DNA of 64,000 nt from Amaurobius ferox (taxonomy: Eukaryota > Arthropoda > Arachnida > Araneae > Amaurobiidae). Location: positions 19,942,022 through 20,006,021 of the forward strand of contig OX578150.1 in assembly GCA_951213105.1 (NCBI GenBank), given 5' to 3'. Of this stretch, positions 32,380 through 41,355 are shown piece after piece; position 1 is the stretch's first letter, and every line of letters begins with the position of its first letter. The notes under the pieces are model-generated. The model made no database searches and was not told the origin of the DNA. It saw only the letters and a list, made by a program, of their open reading frames with translations. Both the position numbers and the translations under genes were made by a program.

Positions 32380-32498
32380 GTAAGAGAAGATGAAAGAAAA
32401 CGTGTTATTAAATCAAGTAATATTTCGATTCGAGAGTTTTCTGATTATATTTTGACTCCGGTCAGCTTTTTTTCTAATTATTTTTTTTATCTCTTCAG
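32380..32498 (+). other. 5' UTR intron of the hAT-2 transposase gene
   Basis: Donor GTAAGA at 32380 and acceptor 'ttttatctcttcag' ending 32498 lie two bases before the ATG. The position matches the intron of hAT-1, an ancestral gene structure for this hAT group. Confidence 0.75.
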
Positions 32499-32500
32499 AA

Positions 32501-35056
32501 ATGAGTGATGGCAGTAAAAAAAAATTGTCTGGAGCCCAAAATAAAAAACGTCGATTGAAATTGGAGGCAGAGCGGGATAAACTCAGTGGTTCGCTGAACA
32601 AATTCCTTCAACTCAGCAGTTCTTTGGCGAATCCACTTCTGTCAAGAGAAGAACAAGTTGTTGCAGAACCGATGATTATTATCGAAGATCAGCAGCCATC
32701 CACGTCTGGAAGTTCTGGAATGCCTGTTTCACCTGATCCAACTCCTGAACTGGGTCATCCGGTAAGCGAGAATGAAGAAAGATCTGAGCACAGTGACATT
32801 GCTGATATTAGTGATATTGATATTGCTGATCCATCTACATGGCCAAATAATTTGAGTCATCATCTAATCCAATCAATCGTGATAAAGGGAGCTGTTCAAA
32901 TTAAAGAAAATTTTCCTGTTGATGAGTCTGGTAGGAAATTTTCAGCAACGCAATATCTTAGGAAGTTGCCAAACGCCGAAATAGTTAATAGGGATTGGTT
33001 GGTGTATTCTAAAAAAATTAATTGCGTATTTTGCATTTTTTGTAAAGTTTTTAGCGCTTTGTCTCATCAATTGACCACTGGGTACTCCAATTGGAGGCAC
33101 CTTTCAGTTAATATTTCCCGACATGAAAATAGTATGGAACATATGAAAGGGGCTCAAAAATGGCACGAATTAAAATTGCGTTTGAGCAAAGATTGCACAA
33201 TTGATAAAGAGCAACAACATCATTACGAAAATGAAAAAAGACGATGGCGTGCAATTATCAAAAGAATGATTTGTATTGTGCAATATTTGGCCAGTCAGAA
33301 TTTAGCATTCAGGGGTGACAGCTCTAATCTTTTCGAATCAAATAATGGTAATTTTCTCAAACTGGTCGAAACGATTGCCAAATTCGATCCGATTATGATG
33401 GAGCACCTGAGCAATATTCAAAGGTCTAAAGAGTTGAAAAAAAACATGCCCCATTATTTAGGCAATCACTTTCAAAATGAATTAATCCATCTATTATCAA
33501 AAAATATTCGCATAGAAATTTTGAACTGCCTCAAGAAAGCAAAATATTATTCAATAATTTTGGATGAAACTCCAGATGCTAGTCATGTTGAGCAGTTGAC
33601 TTTCATAATTCGCTTTGTTCATTTTTCTTCAAATGAGGTTGAAATAAGAGAACACTTTCTGGGGTTTTTTAAAGTTTTGGATAGTACAGGAGATGGGCTT
33701 TTCAATCTGTTGAGAGATGAGATACTACCAACTTTTGAAATTGATTTTCTTAATATGAGAGGTCAGGGTTATGACAATGGCGCAAATATGTCTGGGAAGC
33801 ATGTGGGCATTCAAGCTCAATTTAAAAAAGTTAACCCGAGAGCTATTTTTTTGCCTTGTTGTGCTCATACATTAAATTTGACAGTTAATGATGCAGCTAA
33901 AATGTCAGACGAGACTGTAGGTTTTTTTTCAATTATTCAGGAGCTGTTCAATTTTTTTTCTGCTTCACCCTACAGGTGGAATATTTTAAAGCGAAATTTA
34001 CAAAATCTCTCTTTAAAGTCAGTGAGTAAAACTCAATGGGAAAGCAGAGTCAGAGCCGTTCAACCTCTTAGATTTCAACTTCTCGAGATTTGTAGGAGTT
34101 TACTTGATTTGATGGAAGATAATTCAAGAGACATGGATACCAAACATTCAGCAAAGGTACTTTTAAAAAAAATTAAAACGTTTAAATTTATTTGTTCCAT
34201 CATTATTTGGTACGATGTATTGTCAAAGGTCAATATAGTGAGTAAAATGATGCAGAATCCAAATACAGTTGTTAATGAATGCCATAGAGAAATAAAAAGT
34301 CTCATCAACTACTTCACTGAAAAAAGGTCAGATGAAAATTTTGATGTTTTTGTGAATGAGGCTAAAGCCGAAGCTGGAAAAAATGATGTAGAGCAAACAT
34401 TTCTTTTAATTAGGGAACGAAAGAGAAAGCGTCAATTTTCATATGAAAGTACAGACGATCCAGTTCTAGATCCAAAGCGAAAATTTAAGATCAGTTTTTA
34501 TTTTCAAATTTTGGATACAACAGTTCAATCCCTACAAAGTCGTTTCGAGAGATTGAAGCAATGCAATGATTTATTTGGATTTTTGAGTGATTTTCAAAAC
34601 CTAAATTCTGATGAGATTAAACGATCGTGCATAGATTTGGATTTGGCTTTGCAAATTCACCATGAAGGAAATGTTTGCAAGGATATTGATGGTCTTGATT
34701 TGTACAATGAAATTTCATCATACAAAATCCTTAACCCTGTCAAAGACTCTCGCAATACCTCAGACTCACCCATAGATATTCTGAATTATATAACCAAGAA
34801 AAATTTGCAGTCTTTGTTTCCAAACCTGTCTATAGCATTAAGGATATTTTTGACGCTGCCGATTTCTGTTGCATCTGGCAAAAGGAGTTTTTCAAAGCTA
34901 AAACTTGTAAAATCTTATTTGAGAACTTCGATGTGCCAGGAAAGGCTTTCAGATTTAGCTGTTATTTCAATCGAAAATAAAATATGTGAAGCCATCGATC
35001 ACAATGAAATGATCAATGAGTTTGCATCTGCAAAAGCAAGACGTGTTATGTTCTAA
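32501..35056 (+). CDS. hAT transposase, full length (851 aa) with Glu-to-Lys change at the catalytic motif
   Basis: It has the same domain order as the hAT-1 protein: basic start (MSDGSKKK), TTF-type finger with CIFC and HENSMEH, 'ILDETPDASHVEQ', 'GQGYDNGANM', 'PCCAHTLNL', 'KTQWESR', and the C-terminal block. In that last block the usual SGERSFSKLK reads 'SGKRSFSKLK' (codon AAA near 34881). The replaced residue is the third acidic catalytic residue of hAT transposases, so the protein should bind DNA but probably not cut it. The rest of the frame is uninterrupted. Similarity to hAT-1 is clear but moderate, so they are distinct families. Confidence 0.92.
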   Translation: MSDGSKKKLSGAQNKKRRLKLEAERDKLSGSLNKFLQLSSSLANPLLSREEQVVAEPMIIIEDQQPSTSGSSGMPVSPDPTPELGHPVSENEERSEHSDIADISDIDIADPSTWPNNLSHHLIQSIVIKGAVQIKENFPVDESGRKFSATQYLRKLPNAEIVNRDWLVYSKKINCVFCIFCKVFSALSHQLTTGYSNWRHLSVNISRHENSMEHMKGAQKWHELKLRLSKDCTIDKEQQHHYENEKRRWRAIIKRMICIVQYLASQNLAFRGDSSNLFESNNGNFLKLVETIAKFDPIMMEHLSNIQRSKELKKNMPHYLGNHFQNELIHLLSKNIRIEILNCLKKAKYYSIILDETPDASHVEQLTFIIRFVHFSSNEVEIREHFLGFFKVLDSTGDGLFNLLRDEILPTFEIDFLNMRGQGYDNGANMSGKHVGIQAQFKKVNPRAIFLPCCAHTLNLTVNDAAKMSDETVGFFSIIQELFNFFSASPYRWNILKRNLQNLSLKSVSKTQWESRVRAVQPLRFQLLEICRSLLDLMEDNSRDMDTKHSAKVLLKKIKTFKFICSIIIWYDVLSKVNIVSKMMQNPNTVVNECHREIKSLINYFTEKRSDENFDVFVNEAKAEAGKNDVEQTFLLIRERKRKRQFSYESTDDPVLDPKRKFKISFYFQILDTTVQSLQSRFERLKQCNDLFGFLSDFQNLNSDEIKRSCIDLDLALQIHHEGNVCKDIDGLDLYNEISSYKILNPVKDSRNTSDSPIDILNYITKKNLQSLFPNLSIALRIFLTLPISVASGKRSFSKLKLVKSYLRTSMCQERLSDLAVISIENKICEAIDHNEMINEFASAKARRVMF

Positions 35057-35589
35057 AACTACCTTGTTATTTGATAATTAGGTACTTAGGTATTAGACAG
35101 ATCTTGCACATTTTCAAGTTAACGGATTTGTTTGCGTTGAGCGCCGTTTGAGAGTTTTAACTCAATTCACTCAGTTGAGTGAATTGAGTTATATTAGATT
35201 TTTTGTTAATTTCCGAATGGACGTGTTTTATTTATGACCTATATTGTACGTTAATAGTCTATTTTATTTGATGTCGAAAATAAATTTTTTGTCATATTTT
35301 TTCGTTGTTTTATTTTATTATGCCCATTTTCATAATCAAACACTTACACTAAAGTGACTTTAGTCTATAAGGAAACTATTCAGTTTAAACCTCAAACTAA
35401 AAATGATTATGAAAATTGGCCTTATCATCAAAATTTAAGCATAGTATATAGGGGCGCACAAAATTATTCTTGCACGCAGGCGTTCGCCACCCCAGGAACG
35501 ACACTGCCGGCAGTCTAAGCGACCCTAGAGTATTTCACATTTTTGCTACATTTTGAGTGTGTAGTTGACCTGTACAGACAGTATGTGAC

Positions 35590-36437
35590 AATATAGCAAC
35601 GAAGAACTTTTTAAAATGCTTATGCAAGTACAGTTTATGCAATCGCAACGCTAACGCAATTGCATTGGAATATCAACGTACTTTTCCCAATTCTTGACAT
35701 CCTTCTGGGAGATTTATTTCCCAATTGGTGTAACGAGTAAGTGAAAGAGGAAGCATACATCGTGTAGGTGGACTAGGTAGGTCCAAACTTCACTCAACTG
35801 ATGGAGAAATTGATATTTCGGCTTACTTTTGCAGTCATCCACATAGTAGTGTTAATACCGCTGCTTCAGAAATGAAAGTACCACATGCAACAGTATGGAG
35901 AATACTGAGACTGAATAAATGGCATCCATTTAAGATTCATGGTGTGCAAGGACAGGAACCAACAGATTATCAATGTCATCTAGATTTTTGTAAATAGACT
36001 CTAAATCAGGAAGATGCAAATCCTTCTTTCCTGGAAAACGTAATTTGGACTGACGAATGCTGTTTTAAATAAGATGGATGCATAAATTCTTAAAATGAGC
36101 ACTTCTGGTCTGACATAAATCCATTCGTGGTACGTGATATCCATCATCAGAAGCAATTTTCTGTGAATGTATCGTGTAGTATTTTCAGAAACCGTTTGCT
36201 TGGACTCATACTATGATGGTACATTGACAGGTGAGAGACATGTTAATGAGATTCTGAATGCAGTTATTCCTAATTTTATGGATGAACTGCCCTTAACAGT
36301 ACTTCCACGTGTATGTTTTCAACAGGACGGATCTCCAGCTCATCATACTACAATTGTGAAATACTGGTTAAATAATGAGTTTCCAGACAAGTGGATTGGC
36401 TTGCATGGGCCAGTCGAATTTGTGGTGTCGAAATGCT
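35590..36437 (+). pseudogene. Mariner-like transposase remnant
   Basis: Across several stops and frameshifts the frames show 'HATVWRILRLNKWHP', 'NVIWTDECCFK' (first catalytic Asp region) and, at 36300-36390, 'FQQDGSPAHHT' (second Asp) with 'WIGLHGP'. The third acidic motif is missing. The pieces fit Tc1/mariner transposases of the type common in arthropods. The coding start lies near 35600, soon after the hAT-2 insertion. Confidence 0.75.
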
Positions 36438-36680
36438 AATAGTTTAGAATTTTCTTTATTTTAATGCTTTTATTTGGTTTGTAGTAATAAATTTCAATGT
36501 TTAAAGTTTTAAAAATAACTTTATTTACTTATAATTAAAAAGTTATAACTATTTAAAAGTAAAGTTGTGATGCAAAGAGACATCATAAACATTTAATGTT
36601 AAAAATATTTGACTATACTTGGAAGTATAAGAATTTAACTTAAACAACTATAAGCAAGACTAACTTTGGTGCATACACAG

Positions 36681-36784
36681 CTTTGGACCGAGGAGTTTTC
36701 AAGATACTTCGAGACCCAAATGAAAAGCCCAAAGTGAAGATGGAGAAGGAGGTTCAGCCAGAAGTTCAGGCAACCTCCTCTCAG
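36681..36784 (+). CDS. Host-like exon of unknown gene
   Basis: A 104-base frame lies between an acceptor-like 'tacacag' (ends 36680) and a consensus GTAAGT donor (36785). It reads 'LDRGVFKILRDPNEKPKVKM' and ends 'EVQATSSQ'. Composition and codon use look like a real protein with a charged, disordered end. I do not recognise the family. The frame is also open upstream to a TAA near 36637 (SKTNFGAYTA), so the 5' boundary is uncertain. The neighbouring Gypsy remnant begins right at the donor. It could be an exon of a plus-strand gene or a captured fragment. Confidence 0.4.
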
Positions 36785-36785
36785 G

Positions 36786-38431
36786 TAAGTATCACGAATT
36801 TAAAAAAATTGCATTTACTTGGCTTTAAACATAATTTATGTTGAGATAATCTATCAAATACTACCTTTAATTTCATTAAGTGTTCCTCAAAGGTTCTAGA
36901 TGCAATAACAATATCATCTATGTAAATAGAAATTTGTAAAGGGGAAAGCTTAGCTAGGACGATGGACATAAGTCGTTGAAAGGAGCTGGGGGCATTTTTC
37001 AAACCAAAAGGGACTCTTTTCCATTCATAGTGGCCAAAAGGTGTAGAAAAGCCACATTTGTGTGTGTCGTCTGGGTGCAATTTCATTTGATAAAATCCAG
37101 ATGTTAAGTCTAATGTAGAAAAATATTTCGCACCATTTAAACTATCAATCAATTCAGTGATATTTGGCAGTGGAAAAATATCATCAATAGTTTTATCATT
37201 TAATTTTCTAAAATCTGTTACTAATCTTAATGTTCCATCTGCCTTTTAACAAACAGTATAGGTGCGGAGAATGGTGAATCACTTTCTTGTATAATATCCT
37301 TTTCAAGAAGCTCATTAATTTGTCTATCTAATTCATCTCTTACATGATAAGGAACTCTATAAGGTTTCTGTTTAACAGGAATATCATCTTTTAAGTTAAT
37401 GTTATGAAAAATTGTATCACACCCCTTTAAATCTGGAATAGAATTAGCAAAAATATGCTTATAATCATTAATTAAACTCTCTATTTGTCTTTTTTCATTA
37501 TAGTCTAAGTGTGAAAGATCAAAATTTCCTCCCCAAACATCAAAATTATCACCAATCTCTGCACTTGACTCAGTAATATTGTTAACTGAAAAGGAAGATA
37601 CTACTGTGATAGGAACAATTTTTGCTAAATTTGAATGCTTATTTATGTGCAACTCATCAGTTGACAAATTCAATACTTTTACATTATATATATTAGATCT
37701 AGATACATTATTTACTGATCTAGCGACCAAAATTTTACTGTTGTTTAAAGGCTCAATCATCACAGTAGGTGAATTAAATTTAACAATCTCTTTTAATTTT
37801 AGTTGTATGAAAGCCTCCGATAGAGGAGGAATTGTGTATTTCCTAAGTGCATAGCACAAATTATCCTTATATATCTCAGAATTCAAAGTATTTTCTCTGT
37901 TAATTTCATAATTATTAAAGAATTGAGTTGCATCAGATAATGAAAATGGTACAGATTCATCCTTAATTGCAAAAGGCACAGTTACAATATTATTGTATAA
38001 AACATTATTAGTAAAATCTATTGACATCTTATAACCCTTTAAAAATTTCACACCAAGTATTGCTGAATAATTACAAGAATCACAGTCCATAATATAAAAA
38101 TCAACATTAAATATTTTGTTATTTAAATGTAAATTAATATTTAATTTCCTGGAAACTTTTATAATATCACTAGAGATGCCTTTTAAATTTATATTACATT
38201 TAGTTAATTGACTGTCAGGTATATTTAAATGAGATAATACATTTGTAAACAACACATTAATAGAAGCACCAGAATCAATAAGTATAGGAATATCAACATT
38301 ATTTATCATACCAGAAATCACTGGTAGAGACAAATTCTGTAATGAAATCAAATTTGAATTTTGCACCACAGGTAACACCCCAAGGGCTTCAGAAGGTAAG
38401 TTGGAGTGAAAACTCCCTTCACCCTTACTTA
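36786..38431 (-). pseudogene. Gypsy pol: protease and partial reverse transcriptase
   Basis: Entered by -1 frameshift at the gag stop, the frame shows the aspartic protease motif 'ILIDSGASINVLF' (about 38270), then the RT start 'IFHNINLKDD' with 'KPYRVPYHVRDELD'. A one-base loss near 37232 shifts frame. The next frame carries 'FSTLDLTSGFYQMKLHPDD', 'PFGLKNAPSSFQRLM' and the catalytic 'IYIDDIVI'. It ends at 36786, just after 'KCNFFKF', mid-domain. All visible catalytic residues are present; the gene is dead through truncation and the indel. Confidence 0.85.
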
Positions 38432-38438
38432 GTTTAAA
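38429..38438 (-). promoter_or_regulatory. -1 ribosomal frameshift site TTTAAAC at the gag stop
   Basis: Read on the minus strand, the heptamer TTTAAAC (38438-38432) sits in the right register (T TTA AAC) directly before the gag stop TAA (38431-38429). A -1 slip leads straight into the pol frame, which is open from there. This fits the X XXY YYZ rule. I did not fold the downstream RNA. Confidence 0.75.
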
Positions 38439-39871
38439 TTTTGTTTTTCACTGTCGTTTTTATCACCCCTAGGTGTATAAAAAGTGTTGTAACTCATTTT
38501 AGGTTTAGTTTCATTTATGTCAGGCTGAAAGTTTTGATTTGGCTGATGGTAAAAAAATTGAGTAGGTTGTTGAAATCCTTGCATTTGTTGTGGAAAATTA
38601 TATGGATAGTTTTGTGTAGGTTGTGGAAAAGAAAAAGGTTGTTGATACATTCGAGTAGGCAGAGACCTAGAATTTCTGTTGAACCTGTGTGATTGAGGAA
38701 ATTTCCTACAATCCACACTTATGTGACCTAATAGACCACATGAAAAACACCTTCGGCTATCCTTTGTCAATCTAGTTTGAGGCAGCTGTGGTTTGGTGTC
38801 AATTTGAGTTTGCAACTCAGCAAGCCTTTTAGTGAGGTTCTCTACCTCCATTCTATTTCTCTTAAGCTCATCATGGAGCTGCTTATTTTCAGACTCTCCA
38901 AGACTCATTACATATTGGGGGTCATCCCCATGTTGCTTGCTCCACACCTCTTCCTCTGCCACAGCATGCCTTTTTGCAGAGTCAAAACTCGTATGGTTTT
39001 GAGGTAGGATTAGCCGTTTGAAATGAGGCTTCAGACCCTCAATGAAAACCGAGCACAAGACATCAAGTCTTTGCTGGTTTGCCACTCTGTCATTTAGTAA
39101 GCTAGGTGAAATAGTTTTATATGAGGAAGCCTCAACTCTAGCAGCAAACTGACGCACAGATTCATTAGGTCTCTGATAACTTTGCAAAAATGCTCTCAAG
39201 TTACTGTGTAAACATTCTATTGAGGAAAATCTGTCGCGTAAAGCTTTAAGAATTTGAGAGAAAGATTTCTCTTCTTTTAACTTAGGATTATCTCTAATAA
39301 ATTGTGCAGCTATGCCTGACAGTTTTAACTTTAAAACTAAGACCTTGTCTGACTCAGACCAATTTGCATGGTCGGCTAACATTTTAATCCTATCTATGTA
39401 ATCCTCTAATGGGAGGCCAGATTCCTCTCCTGAAAACACTGGGATTGGATCTAAAAAGTCTCCTATTGAAGAGACTGTTTTAAAATTACTCATTACATTA
39501 CATTTAGAAGAATCCATTTTTAATTCCTGTTCAATTAAATCATTCTGTTTAATATTAACATTTGAATCAGTATTTTTGTTACAAATAGAATTTACATCAT
39601 CAGAGGTTGCCTCAATGTTTACTTTAGAAGGTAAATTTTTTTCTAATAAGGATAACCAAGTTTTCTTGGTACTAGCAACCTGACTTCTGGGAATTAAATC
39701 CCAATCTTTACCATCATTTGTATTAGTAAGAAATGAAGGAAATGGCTCTTTACCAAAAGAGAACATAGCATATAATAAAGTTTCAAAAGGTTTTTCTTTA
39801 GAGCCATCTCCAGTTTCGTCTGACCCAAACACAGAAACATACACACAGTTATTTTCTCCAATATCATCCAT
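38429..39871 (-). CDS. Gypsy Gag with N-terminal AsnRS-like domain (480 aa)
   Basis: The frame is intact from ATG 39871. Residues about 8-80 read 'VYVSVFGSDETGDGSKEKPF', 'GKEPFPSF', then 'WDLIPRSQV' and 'KKTWLSLL'. This is the pattern of the eukaryote-specific N-terminal extension of cytosolic asparaginyl-tRNA synthetase. A Ser/Asn-rich linker follows. Residues about 160-290 look like a retrotransposon Gag capsid domain (FLRDRF-like 'LRDRFSS', 'QRPNESVRQFAARVE'), then a coiled coil and one zinc knuckle CFSCGLLGHISVDC (about 372-385). The end is rich in Gln, Pro and Phe. Gag forms particles around the element RNA. The fused domain is not a usual part of Gag. Confidence 0.85.
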   Translation of the reverse strand: MDDIGENNCVYVSVFGSDETGDGSKEKPFETLLYAMFSFGKEPFPSFLTNTNDGKDWDLIPRSQVASTKKTWLSLLEKNLPSKVNIEATSDDVNSICNKNTDSNVNIKQNDLIEQELKMDSSKCNVMSNFKTVSSIGDFLDPIPVFSGEESGLPLEDYIDRIKMLADHANWSESDKVLVLKLKLSGIAAQFIRDNPKLKEEKSFSQILKALRDRFSSIECLHSNLRAFLQSYQRPNESVRQFAARVEASSYKTISPSLLNDRVANQQRLDVLCSVFIEGLKPHFKRLILPQNHTSFDSAKRHAVAEEEVWSKQHGDDPQYVMSLGESENKQLHDELKRNRMEVENLTKRLAELQTQIDTKPQLPQTRLTKDSRRCFSCGLLGHISVDCRKFPQSHRFNRNSRSLPTRMYQQPFSFPQPTQNYPYNFPQQMQGFQQPTQFFYHQPNQNFQPDINETKPKMSYNTFYTPRGDKNDSEKQNLN

Positions 39872-39936
39872 AATTGTAATACAATTGAAAGCTTAATACT
39901 ACTAATAAATATTATTAAACATGAGAGCAATTTCTA

Positions 39937-39954
39937 GACTGGTACACGGCACCA
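39937..39954 (-). promoter_or_regulatory. Candidate primer-binding site of the Gypsy element
   Basis: On the minus strand 'tggtgccgtgtaccag' begins with the TGG expected opposite a tRNA CCA end, seven bases after a CA-ended LTR boundary at 39962. The matching tRNA was not identified. Confidence 0.45.
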
Positions 39955-39961
39955 AAACTAC

Positions 39962-41150
39962 TGTTGTGTTTGAAAGAGATAAAGGAAGACATAATATTTA
40001 GTTTAAAGAAAATTAGTTTATTAAATTGTAACTTCAAATTAATTCAAATTAACAAATACATAAACACTGCTCACAGGCAGGCAACTCAGGAAGAATTAAC
40101 ATTAGAATTTTAGACATTAGAATTTTAGAAACTTAGTTAAAATTAAGGAATTAGCATAAAAACTTTACTCAAAACAATCTATTTTAAATTCCATCAGAAA
40201 ATCATTAACAAAAATATTAAATTTAAAGAATTTTAGAATTTTACCCAGGCTCTTAAAAATTTATGAAGGTTTAGAAATTTGCTCTCAGAATAAAGTTTTA
40301 GAATTTTAATTTTACAGAATAAAATTTAATTAAATGCATTTAAAAAAATATTGAGAAATCATATTCAGAATTAAAGAAATTAAGAGTTTTTAAATAAAAC
40401 ATCTGTATTCACCCGGATGGGCCATCAGACAGGGGGTGAAAGTTCCAATAAGTGGAGACAAATTTTGTAGACTGGTTTACTGGAGATCAGGAGAGAATTC
40501 ATCAGCAGAGGCCTAACAACTACTTCTGGATAACTAGGATCTTCTTAAAACTCAGACGTCATTGTCAGACGCTCCGTTCACATAACTCGCACAAGGAATT
40601 CCACCACACACTTTTCCGGAGAGTTACGTCACGAATTATGCGATAAAAGCTTGAAAAATCCATCATTTAAATTAAAACAACTAATGTAAAAAAAGAATAA
40701 CGCGAGGAACTTAACGTTCCATAGAAAAGCTCGCGTGGAACATAAGTTCCATTCGAAAATCAACAACGCGCTTCTCGCGCTAACACACGACAAAGGATTT
40801 CAACAAAAAACTGAAACTGAAAAATTCTGCGTGCGTATTTATACGTGCGGCAAAAAGGGCGGAGTTTAGATAAACGGCAGCAATTAAAATTCGCTTACCG
40901 AAATTAGAATTGCCAAAATAATACTCATAATTCCGAGAGCAGACGATCCGTAAAAACGCGAACGAATTAAAATAAATCACGAATTCCAAAGAGGCGCGAA
41001 AACGCTTAGGTGGCGCATTAATCGCAGTAAAAAGCCCGCAAAACAGAATTCCGAAAATGGCCGCAACTGAAATTTTTGAATTGCAGTGAGACATGGAAAT
41101 AACTTGAAACTGAAGAACAAACGGAATTTCTAACCAAAATGGGAAAATGG
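39962..41150 (-). repeat. 5' LTR of the Gypsy element (outer end uncertain)
   Basis: The stretch from the CA-ended boundary at 39962 upward lacks genes and contains a TATAAATA box on the minus strand (40836-40843) followed by 'cagtttcag'-type sequence. This is consistent with an LTR promoter. The outer boundary is a guess because no partner LTR exists in the window. Confidence 0.45.
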
Positions 41151-41355
41151 GACATCAAATTAAAGGGAATTTTAAGGGGAATCAAATAAATAAATAATTT
41201 TTAAAATTTACAAATCAAAAGTAATATTAAATTCAAGGAATGGAACATTTTTAATTAAGAATATTATAAAGAAAGTTAATTTAGAAGATTAAAAATATTC
41301 TAATTAAAGAATAAATGAAAAAGCCAATAAATATTATTTAAATATTACCAAATTA

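Larger units (their letters stand above)
31739..35506 (+). mobile_element. hAT-2: complete hAT transposon with 8-bp duplication
   Basis: The exact 8-bp duplication 'ccggcagt' (31731-31738 and 35507-35514) flanks inverted ends: left 'cagtgccgttcctggcggg', right read inward 'cagtgtcgttcctgggg'. Both ends carry a subterminal 'cacgcaggcg' block and 'ggggcgc'. Inside are a 5' UTR intron (32380-32498) and one long transposase frame. The element lies in older mariner-like sequence. Confidence 0.95.
30990..36437 (+). mobile_element. Mariner-like element remnant, interrupted by hAT-2
   Basis: The left terminal-like sequence at 30990 and the transposase remains at 35590-36437 lie on either side of hAT-2 (31739-35506). 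No matching right inverted repeat was found. The outer limits are therefore approximate and the assignment of 30990-31738 to this element is inference. Confidence 0.45.
36786..41150 (-). mobile_element. Gypsy-type LTR retrotransposon, 3' truncated
   Basis: On the minus strand the order is 5' LTR (about 41150-39962), primer site, gag (39871-38429), then pol with protease and reverse transcriptase start (38431-36786). It stops in the RT domain; RNase H, integrase and the 3' LTR are missing. Gag and pol are linked by a -1 slippery site. The left boundary (LTR start) could not be fixed because no second LTR is present. Confidence 0.8.

Noticed and set aside
36661..36680. Right end of the mariner-like element ('aactttggtgcatac')
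   Set aside because: It shares only about nine bases with the left terminal-like sequence at 30990 and has no TA flank, so the end is not assigned.
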